DNA of 64,000 nucleotides. Source: Magicicada septendecula. Its lineage: Eukaryota > Arthropoda > Insecta > Hemiptera > Cicadidae. A program made the translations under genes and the position numbers. Positions 12,719 through 24,915 of the stretch are shown in pieces (within the stretch, counting starts at the first letter, position 1; the number at the start of each line of letters is the position of its first letter). The notes beneath the pieces are model-generated. The model did no database searches. It saw only the letters and a list, made by a program, of their open reading frames with translations, and was not told the origin of the DNA. The stretch covers positions 386,228,282 through 386,292,281 of the forward strand of contig CM068372.1 in assembly GCA_034769895.1 (NCBI GenBank), written 5' to 3'.

Positions 12719-13390
12719 GCTCCCATGTGTACCACCGAAGCAAGTTAGGAGTCAGGCAGGGTAGGGTGGCGTATGCGAGCCGTACGGCATACAAGGTAGG
12801 CAGTGTGGCCAGCACTATGCTTCAGCCACCCATTATTATCCCCAGGATGTTATCCCAGGTACTCATTTTCAACAGGTTGAATCGACCTGGGGGCTGAAAA
12901 ACGCACTTTGATTTTATGGTTCCGGAATCGAACCCGGGACCTCTAAGTTGGTAGCCAGGTGCCATACCCACTGGTCTGCTGAGCCGCCTAAAAAAAGAAA
13001 TAATTTCATTAAAAAACCATATTAAAATTATAGTTTTGCAGTATTGGATAAATGAAAAACGTAGCCTTCAATGCGGTACCTACTGTCCAAGTTTCATGAA
13101 CTTACAAAATGTGAATTAACCGCGCTCTAGCGCGCTAACATTGCACTGGACATGATAGAGCATAAAATTATGGGTTTGTAACATAACTAATTTTTTTACC
13201 CAAATCTTAATTACAAACTTACATCTAATTTACAAAAAAGGAATGAAATCAATTTACAACTTGTCAATGATCGTCAGAGAATGTGTTATAGCACTAATAT
13301 CCCTTATTGATGACTTTCCTTGAACAGGTTTTGTTGCAACGATACAAATTATGACTGTATAGATAGGTTATTTTGAAATTACTACAACAG
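11881..13390 (+). repeat. Unit U copy 2, interrupted by a SINE
   Basis: Starts near ctatatcaggaggtagg (11941) and carries the same ordered blocks as copy 3, including cacgaaaaactcacgacag and ggcctgtctagatttaatct. It is split by a SINE insertion at 12685-12988 and resumes at 13005 with taaaattatagtttt, ctgtccaagtttcatg, gaatgaaatcaattta and atgatcgtcagagaatgtgt. It ends at acaacagagt, where copy 3 begins. The unit is about 1.2 kb without the SINE. Confidence 0.7.
12685..12988 (-). mobile_element. tRNA-derived SINE with (ATT)n tail
   Basis: On the minus strand the head ggcggctcagcagaccagtg is followed by an RNA polymerase III B box exactly matching GGTTCGATTCC (plus 12924-12934). The A box is weaker (plus about 12967-12982). 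A unique body and an (ATT)n tail (plus aat repeats to about 12717) complete the SINE layout. It is flanked by 16-bp direct repeats with a single mismatch: taaaagaagaaataat at 12669-12684 and taaaaaaagaaataat at 12989-13004. A degenerate relative lies at 39905-40150. Confidence 0.85.
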
Positions 13391-14620
13391 AGTCTATATC
13401 TGGAGGTAGGAAAATTTTATTCATTAACACAATAGAATTTACTATTGTCTTACGGCTTTATGATATAAAATTGTTCAATAAAGAACTGTCTTTCAACAAA
13501 TGAGTCTATAGGCTTGTTTTACATATAAGTTACTTGTACGTACAATTCCAACTGTTTGCGTAGACACCAGGCTCGCTACTCGTCTGCACCGCTGCTACAC
13601 TGCACGTAGACCGACCGAAGATCGCCCCGATGAAAATCTACGTCTCGGCGCACACGCGCACTGCGATATGAAAATGTTATTGTTTATAACTTAAATATTC
13701 TCAATCTCAGGGATCAAAACTGGCTAAAAATAGATCGCGTATTAGCCTTACACAATTCCGGCTTCTTGAAAAGTTCTCGCGTTAACTCTCAGAATATCAA
13801 GTTAGACAATCTGACCTAGTCCGGAAATCTTCCACTCTGCGCGAAAAAAGCACTACAATGGGATCTATTTAAATATTATTGGACTTCTGTACGGTGGCAA
13901 TGATTACGAAGAACTCGAACCGTTAACCAACTACTAAGTCTTATGGAAATCGACTTGCCTTGTCACGAAAATCTCGTGACAGCGAGTACGTCTTTCTTTG
14001 GCAAGACTTCGGAATCGACTGAAAGCGACCGTCTCAAATAAATTTTAGACCTTCTGATTGGTGGAAAATCTAGCAACGTCATAGATTTGCACACTGATAG
14101 ACCGAACAAGTTAAAACTCTGTCCGATTCTGCAAAGGCCTGTCTACATTTAATCTACAAATTTTCTTACTTTCTAGGAGATAACGAACAAAAAAAATTAT
14201 TTTATTAAAAGAAACATAAAAATTATAGTTATGGAGAAGTAAGTATATGGAAAATATAACTTATAACAATGAGAATACTCTGTCCAAGTTTCAGAACGCA
14301 ATGTCAATTTTCAACGAAGTTATTAAATAAAATACAAATCACACGCGCACTTACACACAAATATTTCACATGACATAAAAGAGTATAAAATTATGCACAT
14401 TTTGACATAACATACTTTTTTAAACTTAGCTTAGTTCAAAACGTATGACTACTTTACAAAGAAAGAACAAAATCAATTAAAAACATGTCTATGGTCGTCA
14501 GAAAATGTGTTATAGCATTAGTATTCTACTTATATGAACTTACATCCTGTGTTCTGTTGCTATATATATATATTTTTTTTGCAACAATACATATTTTGCA
14601 TATATGCCCAGGGCGGTATG
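13391..14620 (+). repeat. Unit U copy 3 (tandem to copy 2)
   Basis: Begins ctatatctggaggtagg and follows copy 2 directly in the same orientation. It contains ctgattgg (14054-14061, the complement of the CCAAT-type motif in copies 1 and 4), ggcctgtctacatttaatct, ctgtccaagtttcag and gtcgtcagaaaatgtgttat, and ends near gcaacaatacatattttg. A short TA run occurs at 14562-14571. Confidence 0.7.
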
Positions 14621-15159
14621 TTTGTAAATATTTAGCATAGAAAGTATATGATGAACAGTTTTTAACAATATTATGCAGGCTAAATATTGTTTGTAATTGA
14701 GTTGCTATTATTATTTAAAATTGTAGTCAAAGTCAGACACATTGAATTAAAAAAAATTTAAGATAATTTGTTTAACATGTCTGTTTAGCTAGTAAGATTA
14801 TATGGTTGTTTATTTTGTATGTCATGAGCAGCATAGAAGGTTATATTGTATTTTTGTAAACTTATAAAAGAGAATTTTTTTATTTTATTTTTATAATTCG
14901 AAATTTTAGTATTTGTATATTTTTAATTAATATTAATAAATCATAGAATGATTATTTTGAAACTGTTTTAATTAATTATTTCATGTCAACAACATTTCAT
15001 GTCAACTTGACGCAACGAGAATAAAAAAAATCCTGCGACCTGGCCGGTGTAATACACTTCATAGTTGCGTTGAGTACATGGTTATGTAGTTGTGTAAATT
15101 TCTGAAATACTTGTAACGTCGCAATATATATATTTCAATAAAACATACAGTAAGTCATT
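14621..15159. other. AT-rich spacer between U copies 3 and 4
   Basis: No gene or recurring block recognised. This is the centre of the second inverted arrangement of U units. Confidence 0.5.
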
Positions 15160-16317
15160 TTAAATATGGGAAGACGATGTTACACACTTTATGACTGTAT
15201 ACACATGTTTTAAATTGATTTTGTTCACATTTTTGCAAAGTAGCTGTAAGTTTTGAAATAAGAGGTGGGTAATTATGTGTTATACGTCAAAATACACATA
15301 AATGTATTCTCTGTCATGTCGAGTGCAAATTTGGTGCGCGTGTTATTCGTGTTTTCCTGAATACCTCTTAAAGTAATTAACGTATCAGAATGAAACTTGG
15401 ACTGCACATGAGTCATAAATAGCGCTACACTTGTCGTGTGGCATAAACTTAAAACATATAAATTTGTTATATATTTTTTAACTGAATTTGCTTTCCTATA
15501 GAAGCCTTATCTGCAGAAAAATCCTAAAACTTAGATAAAATCTATACAAGATTTTGCAGACTCTGGCATAGTCTTACATGTTGTCTAGCTATCAAAGTAA
15601 AAACCTCTTACGTGTTCTAGATTTCAGCCAATCAGGAGCTTCAACTTCCACTTGAGTTGTGCTCCAGTAAAGGGAAAGATCGTACAGTTCTCGTCTGGAA
15701 CTCGACCTAGTAAGACGTACTCTCAGTGCAGTTTTTCGTGACAGTACACGTTTCTCAATAAGGGTGACGAGAGTCCAAGATCTTAGCTACGAGATACCCG
15801 TATGCTAGACCAAAGGGGATACTAGAACTGATACCTAAGTTATTTGAAGATTAAATAGTGCTAACTCGGCGTTAGTCAAGATTTCCGCTTAGGGACAGTT
15901 GTATTCATTGGAATACACATGTATGAATGCGTGGACACATTAAGATTGCCGGAAGGTGTATCCAGAACTCACCGCATTAAATAATAATTAATTAAGCCAC
16001 TTTATCGAACCTGATATTTATAAACAAAAACTATATCCGGGAGAAAAACGGCATGCGTGAGTAAATCGCGAGTGTCAGCGCGTCAGCGAAGCCAGCGGTC
16101 AACTTTAATGTAGCAGCTTACACCGTACGACGAAAAGGAATTCTTCAGTCAAGTAAAAACAATTGTTCAAATAAACATTCACTAATAATTAAAGACAATA
16201 TATTTTAATAAATAATTTATGTAAAGAATTTACAGACAAGATTTAAATTTGTTTTAGTTTAATAAATGCCTATCTCCAGATAAGAGACTCTGTTATATAG
16301 TCCTACAACATATTTTT
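15160..16317 (-). repeat. Unit U copy 4 (inverted)
   Basis: The reverse complement matches copies 2 and 3: gaacaaaatcaatttaaaac near 15220, the gaaacttggact block at 15391, ccaatcag at 15628-15635, and aacagagtctcttatctgga (plus about 16274-16293) as the start of the unit. It ends where repeat R copy 3 begins. Confidence 0.65.
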
Positions 16318-16930
16318 AAAATATCGGTATGGAGAACCATACATGGCCTTCAAGCTCTAAGATTTATATTTAAAATTATTCACTTGAATATTCGGTTCGA
16401 TAATTTCTAACCAGTAGGTGCTTCCTTGTAAATCGAGTTTTATGTTTGATAAATTGAAATGAAATATTTCCATAGAAACTACTTCTTTGTAGCCGATAAC
16501 ATAGTACACATATAAAAAATTATCCCCTCATTTACAGAAAATTACCCTATTTCATCTACCTTTCTACAGTAGATTATTATGACCTTCTTTCTTCTTTTCA
16601 GGATACTTTATTTATCAAAATTAAGTACTTTACTCTTGTTAAAACGTAAAACGTTTGCAGGTAAACTACTACTTCCCCTTAACCGATTTTCACCAAACTC
16701 AATAGACCTTGAGTCCTCTACAACTCGGGCACATATGCAAAACATTATTTGATTCTGTTTGAATTTGCGGAAGTTATCGTTCGCCATAGAAAATATTCTG
16801 CACACAGACACACACACAGATACTTTTCAGAAAATGATTTTTCTTTATGTTTTGAGGGTAGTACAAACAAAATCTGCTCTTATCACGAACACGATTTTTT
16901 CGCCATCACCATACTTCCTTTCCTTATGAA
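16318..16930. repeat. Unclassified interspersed repeat R, copy 3 (inverted)
   Basis: Reverse complement of copies 1 and 2: plus-strand cgaacgataacttccgcaaa-type block near 16770, cacacacacaga (the TG seed) at 16807-16820, and cttcctttccttatgaaaca at its outer end. The block at 16318-16410 matches the far end of copy 2 (7230-7325). Confidence 0.65.
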
Positions 16931-17393
16931 ACATAGAAGTAAAAATCAACGAGTTGAAGTACGTATCTCTCTGCGGTGAATACTCTGTAAAAATATCAAC
17001 AAATTATGTTATATTACTTTTGGTAAAATGTTGCTTTTCATTTTTTTAAATTCATCTACGTAAAACGACGAAAAACAAAACACTCACTTTATAGGGACTT
17101 TATAATTCAGTTACCTTAGAATATACATATATAGTCACTACGTTTTCTTATTTATTTTCGTTTTGTCCTCTTCGCATTTTAGCCTTCTTTTCGTACTCTT
17201 GTATAGCTTTGTCCAAAGTACGTATAGTCTACTTTCAAAATGTTAACCATTCGACCAGACAGTGTTTGAACTGCTGTTACACCTTTCCAAATTAACTTTC
17301 TCCGTATGCAAACGTTACATTTATTTCATAATACTGTGTATTTCTTATAACCGAGTCTGTTGGCACATCTATTCCTTTAGAAATAAAGAATTT
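16931..17393. other. Unannotated stretch
   Basis: No supported feature. Confidence 0.5.
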
Positions 17394-17405
17394 ATGTTCA
17401 ATGAC

Positions 17406-18122
17406 TTGTCACTCTACAATTGACACTTTGTTGTTTGCGGGCGATCAGGCTATTCTCTCGGGCCCTGAAAACAGATTACAGATGGGTATACATTTGTTAA
17501 ACGGAATCTGCAAAGACTCTGGATTGCAGATATCCACAATTAAAATCAAGGTGATGGCTTTTTGTGGAACTCATCCCGTACGGGCAAGAATACCTGGGCT
17601 GCAGTGTGTCTTATAATGCAAGTAACGACGTGGTGCATAAGTTGGATAAGTTCAACATTATGTGCGGGACCAACAGGCGAACCCTTAAGTCAGCAAGTAA
17701 AGGAACACTCCTGAAATTCTCCAAGGTGATGCCTCTGCCCACACTTCTTTATGAGTCTGAGAATTGGAATTTAACGAAAGGCCAGGCCAGTCGCATCCAA
17801 GCGGATGAAATGAGACTTCTCAGGCACGTGGCAGGGTATACTCTCCAAGATCATAGAAGAAACACAGATATGCGGCAGGAACTGAATATTATGAGTATAC
17901 TCGACAAAATCGCCCAGTATCGGCTGAATTGGTGGGAACATCTTTGCCGAATGGATGACTGCCGCATCCCCAAACAACTATGGAACTATAAGCCGAGAAG
18001 ATGGAGAGGTGTGGGACGTCCGAAGGAAGCGCTGGAGTGACCAGCTGTAATATTTGCCTATTTGAGACCGGAAGAAACCATTCTTGGTTTAAACCTTGAG
18101 GATGATGATGATGATGATGATG
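17406..18122 (+). pseudogene. LINE family A, 5'-truncated copy with TSD and (GAT)n tail
   Basis: Non-LTR retrotransposon end. It encodes the RT palm motif C region TLLFAGDQAILSG, in which the expected FADD is FAGD, so a catalytic aspartate is lost. Then come LQISTIKIKVMAF and, in another frame (17564-18040), SASKGTLLKFSKVM, LTKGQASRIQADEMRLLRHV, LDKIAQYRLNWWEHLCRMDD and a GRPKE end. A short 3' UTR leads into (GAT)n at 18099-18122. A perfect 12-bp direct repeat atgttcaatgac at 17394-17405 and 18123-18134 marks the insertion. The (GAT)n tail is typical of RTE-like elements. Dead: truncated, frameshifted near 17600, catalytic residue lost. Confidence 0.85.
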
Positions 18123-18301
18123 ATGTTCAATGACTACATGACAGCTTTACCTGAGAGACCAGGCCGATGTGACAGTATATAACTGAAGTCCACTAATTTC
18201 TTTCCACAGAGAGTACTCTGCAAAATATTTAAGAATAACTTGTCTATTATTTCGTTTCCACAAAGGTTACAAGAATTGAATTTTTTATATTATTTAATAA
18301 A

Positions 18302-19130
18302 TACATTGGCAGTCGCGAATAACGACCTCGCTTATAACGCGAAGTCGGATGTAACGAGCAATAGTACGAGATTTGTTTTGTTTTCTATTTTATTAATGAT
18401 AATTAAACTCGCTTTTAACGAGTAGGAACGCATTACAGACTTGGTTATAACAAGCATTTTATCGCAAGCTTTTTCATGGGTTAAGGTCTAAAGAAGTTCA
18501 TTACAATATAGCATTTTAAACATTCGTTTAAATTCATTAACGCAATTTAGTGAAACTAATAATGTGAGTAATGAATTCGTGGAATATTTAAATATATTAC
18601 AAAACTGTTTTGATACCTACAGATACAAAATTACTAAACAAACAAAAATAAACGACTTTTTTAAGGTAAGTTAAGTTGTGGAATCCCAAATAATTTTGAC
18701 GTTCCCATTTAAAACGAAGAACAAAAAGAGAAATAAATTATAGTGAATTTTTTTGTAACTTAAAAATGAATATTCTATGTGTGGTATGGAAAGTTTTGCG
18801 TTTTTTGCCACATAGCCGGCTAAACGTTTTTACTACCAGTTACTTTTAGTATATGTAGCAAATGCACTACACGCCAATATTCAACAAAGGATATTAGCGT
18901 CTAAAAAATGTTTAATGTCTAAATTTCACTTTTAAGCGTAGAATGTAAAACATGTCAAAATTTTATTGTGAAAAGCCTCTTCTTTTGCACACTTTATTTG
19001 TTGAGTGTTCGATAATCACGGTATAAAAATTTATGCTTCCGTGTCGACAACTCGAGTGTAGCGAGCACCCGGTTTTAACGAGCACATTTGTCCGGTCCCT
19101 TGAATCTCGTTATAATCAAGTTCCACTGTA
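18302..19130. mobile_element. pogo/Tigger-like MITE candidate
   Basis: The right end, reversed, reads tacagtggaacttgattata followed by acgaga, which is close to the terminal inverted repeat of pogo/Tigger elements. The left end tacattggcagtcgcgaata followed by acgacctcgcttataacg is a weaker match. TA lies at both outer edges (18302-18303, 19129-19130), as expected for a Tc1/mariner-superfamily target. Several internal tataacgag-like motifs lie near both ends. No transposase frame is present. The left end is diverged, so the boundaries are tentative. Confidence 0.5.
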
Positions 19131-21280
19131 ATTCAAAATATTGCCACCCACTGAAATAAGGATATCTTTCGTTTATAGGCGAGAAATTTTTGTATGTAAG
19201 GTATATTTCAAAAAATGTATTTAAATATGAATTAACCTTCAAAGTCCTATATAATATATATATATATAGGAATTATATATAATATATAATTATATATATA
19301 TCGCTGTATAGAGAAAAACATGAATTTTTATTTTAAATTGATAAATTGCATTTTTTTTAATTAAACAAAATGTGAAATTTATTGCTTTCTCGGTACCCTT
19401 AAAAAGTGATTACTTTAAAAATCGTACAATTTTTAAAAACTTAGAATTCCAGTTTGTGGCTTTAAAATGGTACTTCATAAGCATTTAAATAATGTTACAT
19501 TTTTTACCAAACATTTTCCCATAACAGATATTATATAGGCCTACCTGTTTGCTTTTGCGCACGATTGCCCTTTAATCTCTTGAATCTGTTTCACTGAAAT
19601 ATTCCAGCACCTTAAAAGAATAATTGATAAGAAAATTGTACGAAAAACAAACAAGTCTGGTTTGTTTGGAAATACGTAAACAGGGCAGTTTGAAGAAAAG
19701 AGTTGTGGTATTATTAAGTATGTCGACTCGTCTGTCATATTTCAAACGGCGGCTGGCGCTGTTCAAACGGAATGATAAACGAGGAGTCCTTCACAACAAT
19801 ATCACTGCAATATCGCTATATAGAGTCAACAAATATTGTGTCGTCCTTGCAGTTACCCCACGTGGTGTAACACACGGATCGATAGATTCTGTTTGCTACT
19901 GACATCTGGTAGCTAAGATCATAACTAACACAATAGTTGTTAACGTTGCCAGTAGATAGCACGGTGAATCCTATTTGAATTTCAAATTTCAATCAAATTT
20001 TTTTGCAAACGGTTAATGTTTACGATTACGAAATGTACTTTTATATATAATTTCTCAGTAAAATACTTTTATGTAAAAATTGTTTATTTTCTTTACGGAT
20101 ATTAAGTTAAAGTTAAATTGTATGATGACCTTTTTGTTTATATGTATTACTGTACTGTCGACCTTAAATCGAATTTAATTTAGACCCTCACAGAAATTTA
20201 AACTGCCCAACAAAACATATTTTAAGTTAAAAATGCGTTTAATTTTGTGAAAATTATTAATTACAATATTTTAAATGTGTATACAGTATAAAAACAGAAC
20301 ACCAATGAAAGAATTTGTCTATGCTTCTTCTTAATAAAAAATTTATTATTCTTTGGAAAAAACAACAAAGAGCAAACAAACAACAAAATTATTAATATAA
20401 TTTATAATTAGATCCATGTGTACTATTTTGGAACAAGAACGTAAGGAAGGCTACTAACATATGTCTCTACGAGACCAGTATGCAAAGTAAAGCAACGACA
20501 GTTTAAAATTATTCAACATTAGCAAAAGAATGTAAATCCAAATCACCAAATTCAGACAATATATCACGGTAGTCAAATCGGAATGCGTAAGCCTACATGG
20601 GGCAGAGGCACAGTAGTTAGTAAAGGACTCTCGGAAATAGAAAAAAGAAATAAAATTTCATTGAAAAACGAAATTTTTTTAAACGATATTTTTCAGGGCT
20701 GATCCTGAAAAATATCAGCAGATGTGTTTACATTTTATTTCAAACCAAACCCAAATTTGCATGAAAATGTTGAAGAAATCTCGACCAGAAGAAAAAAAAT
20801 CAAACGGGTTTATGAAAAATGTTAAATAATGTGATCATTGAGGGTAGCAAACAAGATCCTCATCTTCAAGGGAAACAGAGATACATGGCTGAAAGAAGCT
20901 TGTCATGATCAGAAGCGTTTAGAAGGAAAACTGCGTAGGCAAAGGATCTGTCCGAATTATTACTGTTATTATTCTCATTTATTCATGACCGAACCCGAGT
21001 TCACTAACTCACGTAAAATAACATAAAGTACACAGAGACATCTCTCAATTCGTAGTATAAATACTGTACAGCCGGCAGCATACACACAGATGCTGAACAC
21101 TGTCCACAGACTCACACACGCGCTGCTTAAATTTGTCAGGTGTTCACAACGACAGGCCACGGATTATTTATCACCTGTACATTCCTCCATTTGTAACAAT
21201 CTTATTTTCAAATATCTAATCAGAAAAAATCATGGGTTTTTGGGGAAGTTTCTAGTCAGATCAAAAATTGTTCTTGAGGG
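19131..21280. other. Unannotated AT-rich stretch
   Basis: No gene supported. 19250-19312 is a near-perfect TA palindrome around aggaattatata. A TATAAATA-like motif lies at 21056, with no attached transcript evidence. Confidence 0.5.
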
Positions 21281-21284
21281 AACA

Positions 21285-21790
21285 GTCTCTGGCTTCAGTT
21301 ACCTGAGTTGCACTATTAGTATTGGAAATGACACAGGCCGAGATATCACTATAAAATATCGAGGTTTCAGATGATGTGTGGTGTCACAATATTAAGTTCA
21401 AACACAAGGAATGGACCAAGTCTTAAAAAAAAAAAAAAAAAAAAATGGCAGTGTCTGTTTTACTATGTGGATGTGAAACATGGATTCCTACAAAGAAGAT
21501 TAAAAACCAGATTAAAAGTTCGAAAATCATGTTTCTGAAAAGAACAAAGGGTTGCACGAGACAGGATCGTTTGCGTAACGAGGATATTAGAGAAGAGCTG
21601 CAGGTATTCTCCATAAATGATAAGATCCAGACATATCGCAATGAAAGGTTATATCATCTGGACAGAATTTGAGGATGGACGACTACCTAGGGATGCGTTT
21701 CAGTATAGACCCTTTGGTACAAGAGATGTAGGAAGACCGAGAGTGAGATGGATAGATAGTCTGTGAAAACGGAACAGGCAAAGTGCCTAC
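21285..21790 (+). pseudogene. LINE family B fragment with internal poly(A)
   Basis: SGFSYLSCTISIGND (before the poly-A) and, after a 20-bp A run at 21425-21444, MAVSVLLCGCETWIPTKKIK, TRQDRLRNEDIREELQVFSI and INDKIQTYRNERLYHLDRI. This is the same family as 57950-58600. The second part runs on in a shifted frame to about 21790. The A run inside the sequence is odd for an internal LINE position. Confidence 0.65.
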
Positions 21791-22559
21791 TGCGTGAGGT
21801 GAAAAGAGGAAGAGATAAAGAACATTCCTGCTCATACTACTTGAAATTATTTCTATATATCTAACGGTTTCTATATTAATTATACAAAAATATATTCCTG
21901 TGGGTGAATACGTCGTTGCAATGTGCGTGTGTGTGTGTGTGTGTGGAGGGGGGGAGAGAGAGAGAGACGGGGCTAGAAGGACCGGGTTGCTTACTACATT
22001 CGTCGCCTCCCGCATCACAACCACAAGTAATCTCTGTTTTTCCAGTCAGTCTCCTGTAAATTCCTACTCCACATATCCTCGTCCACACATCGTCTCCAAG
22101 CTCTTCAATTCCTACCTTTTATACCTGCGATTGAGCGGCCGACAATGTAGTATTCTTCTAGGCCACCTCTCGTTGTACATTCGCTGTAGCCTGTGTCCGT
22201 CGTACCACATCGACCTACGTTATTCAACTATCCCGTTAATATTTTCATTTAACATTTGCTTAAAATTTTAAGATTAAAATTTACAGAGCGTAAAGCAGAA
22301 GGATTGCAAAAAAGAGCTAGACCATATTTAAGGTAGAAGTACAAAGTTATGGAAGGCAGAATGAAACTCGGATTTGACAAACAGAGAAAAAATTCCAGAA
22401 CACAATAAAATGGAAAGACGATCTATATAGTACAGAAGTACACACTGATCTGCAGTTGCACAATAGATAGGGAAGACAGCAGAGCGGGCTGATCTGCTGC
22501 AAAAATAACGAATTTCAAACTGTCTTAAATTGTGGCTAAAACTCCTCCAGTAAAAGTAA
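21791..22559. other. Unannotated stretch with a short (GT)n/(GA)n block
   Basis: 21923-21966 is (GT)n followed by G-rich (GA)n. Nothing else recognised. Confidence 0.45.
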
Positions 22560-22790
22560 AACCTATTATTACGACGTTCTCACGGATCGTCGAATGGTAC
22601 AGTGGAAACAAAATACCAATGAAATCGCTAATTACCATCTTTAATGAGTCACAAATAACAATTTGAAATGAACAAGATACTATCATATAGTAATTCAAGT
22701 TAAGTTTGTTCACGCGCAAAACAATGTAATCTATTAAGAGTTCCATACTAATCATAACACAGTAATCACTTTCCACAACAACCACTTAAT
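22560..22790 (-). repeat. Diverged copy of the TGTTAC...TAACA LTR, 3' half
   Basis: Read in reverse, this aligns with the last 230 bp of the solo LTRs at 33618 and 41470. Shared blocks are atggtacagtggaaacaaaa (plus about 22594-22613), aatcgctaatta, and gtttgttcacgcgcaaaaca. The 5' half was not found. Confidence 0.55.
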
Positions 22791-24085
22791 TCGCACTAAA
22801 TAAATCGTCAACTGATATGCTACATTTATATCTCTAGAGAACGTTAAGTCTATCGTGGCATTTCGTACCATTCCGTTAGTTCTATCTCACTGTCGACATT
22901 CGTTGTATGTGAACGGGCGTTAGGCGTTGCGGCGTCTGCGCAGCTGGTGCTCGCCTCGAATTTTCAACACTGCCTCATCCTATGCATTCGTTCTGCTGCT
23001 GTCATAGGAGCTTTTTGGATTCATCATTCATTCTTCTTTTACTTTGTAAGCATTTACGATAGGCAATTACCTTACTGTTGTGAAGATATTTTGAAATTTT
23101 AAGGAAAATTTGTCCAAGTGCAACACTTTGTCACTGTATTTATTTATTAAGTTCTTTCACTATTACTATTTTATTTTATAGCACTCGTGGAGCCTTATAA
23201 AACGGCACTTCAAATAACGTTCTGCTCAAATTAACCTTAAATTTTAACCTACATACAACGGCACCTTAAAATACTCGTCCCCGAGCTATAGGCCTACTAA
23301 TTTTTCCGCCCAACGAACTGGTGATTTTCCACTCCAAATTGCTGCAATCTTGTGAGTGCGTGTGACGTCACGCGCTCAATCGATATCAATAATTAATAAT
23401 TTAATCTTTAATATCGCGCGACATTCTTCCATCTTTGCTCTTTTGAATCGTGTATTGCTGATTTAAATATACGTTGAAATTTTAAACGTCAACTGACTTA
23501 TAAGCCAGCCGCTGTTACTTATGTGTTATTAGTGAACCCGCAGAGGTTCCAGAATAATTATCCATCATTTTGGCGACGTGCCAGCATAATTTACGTAGTT
23601 ATAGCAAGTGTGCTCTCGAACAGTCTGGAAGGTACTTTAATGCGACCTTGAATTAGATGCTGGGCCTGAAAGGCTAGCCGAGAAACGGGTAAAAGCACGC
23701 TCTGGACTCTTCGAGAGGGTTCCGTAATTGTCGTGACGTTGTTTTGTGTCGAGAAACTGGCAACAGACATTATTGTCGATGTGTCTGTAATAATATAGTG
23801 TACTTATGACTCAGTTAGGAAGAAAGAGTTTGGAATTAACATAAACTAAAGTAGTAAGAATCAGCAACAATTGAGGCTTCGTTAACACATTCTTAGATAG
23901 AACAACTGTTGTTCAAGTGAACTTATTTAAATGTTTCGGGAGTACAGTGAGTCTAATTTAATATATTGTTTTTAACGTGTTTACAAGACCTTTTAAGGGT
24001 TTAAAACTTAAGTACCCAATCCAGTCAGACAACTTCAAGAACACAGGAACATTTGTAATCATAGAATTAAGTTATTTAAATTTTC
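22791..24085. other. Unannotated stretch with a CpG-richer part
   Basis: 22900-22975 is enriched in CpG and includes ctgcgcagctggtg; nothing shows that this is a promoter. No exon could be supported. Confidence 0.4.
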
Positions 24086-24915
24086 TTGGAAGGTAGTTAA
24101 GCAGGGATGCTGTGTTTCCCCACCATTGTTCAATACATACACTGATGGCATGTTGAGAGCACGAAAATCCAGAGTGACTTTGAATATACTTCATAAGAAA
24201 TCAATTTGTATGGGTTCCCTGCTTTATGCGGATGACACAGTTCCTATTCAAGAAAATGAGGATAATTTACAAAGAGCTATGTTTCAATTAGAAGAAGTAG
24301 CAAGAGAGTACTCACTGACAATTTCAACAAGAAAGTCCGAAACCATAGCCTTTAAAGGTAAATGTCCAGTGAGGACTAAGATAGTTATAAACAACAGCAC
24401 TTTAGAACATGTGAGCCGTTTCAGATATCTCGGCTGTACAGTAAGCTATGAACCAAAATATGATATAAGAGAGAAAATAAATAAATTTTATTAATATTTG
24501 TGGTGCGAGTCATAGAATTCTAAAAATAAAACAAGACACAGCACAAGGGTTAAATTTTGTAAGACAATTGCAATACCCATATTGATTTATGCGAGTGAGG
24601 CGTGGGATCATGACAAAAAAAGAATGTAGTAACATTCAAAGTGCTGAAATGCAGTTTCTTCGAAATAATTTAAATTATACATTGCAAGATAGAATAAGGA
24701 ATGAGGATATCAGAGCAGAACTCGACGTAAAGGACATAAATGAAATTATTTTAATTTACAGAAGACAATGGTGGGAGCATCTCCAAGGAATGACAGAGGA
24801 TCTTTTGCCGAAAGCGGCACTGACCTATAAAGCCATTGGTAGAAGAGACGTGAGTCGCCCGAGGATGAGGGGTGACGGAACAGGTTTATATAACCTAATC
24901 CTTATAGAGGAGAAG
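24086..24915 (+). pseudogene. LINE reverse transcriptase fragment (family B relative)
   Basis: It starts with the RT motif VKQGCCVSPPLFNTY (normally RQGCxxSPxLF), then motif C SLLYADDTVPIQENED with both catalytic aspartates kept, then LTISTRKSETIAFKG, the YLGCTVSYE segment, and in a second frame (24589 onward) KKECSNIQSAEMQFLRNNLN, EDIRAELDVKDINE, YRRQWWEHLQGM and GRRDVSRPRMR. One frame change lies near 24490-24590. The fingers, the endonuclease and any upstream ORF are missing. This is the best-preserved RT palm of the non-LTR fragments here. Confidence 0.8.

Noticed and set aside
12900-12990. A functional tRNA gene on the minus strand
   Set aside because: Same reason: tRNA-derived head of a SINE with a tail and TSDs.
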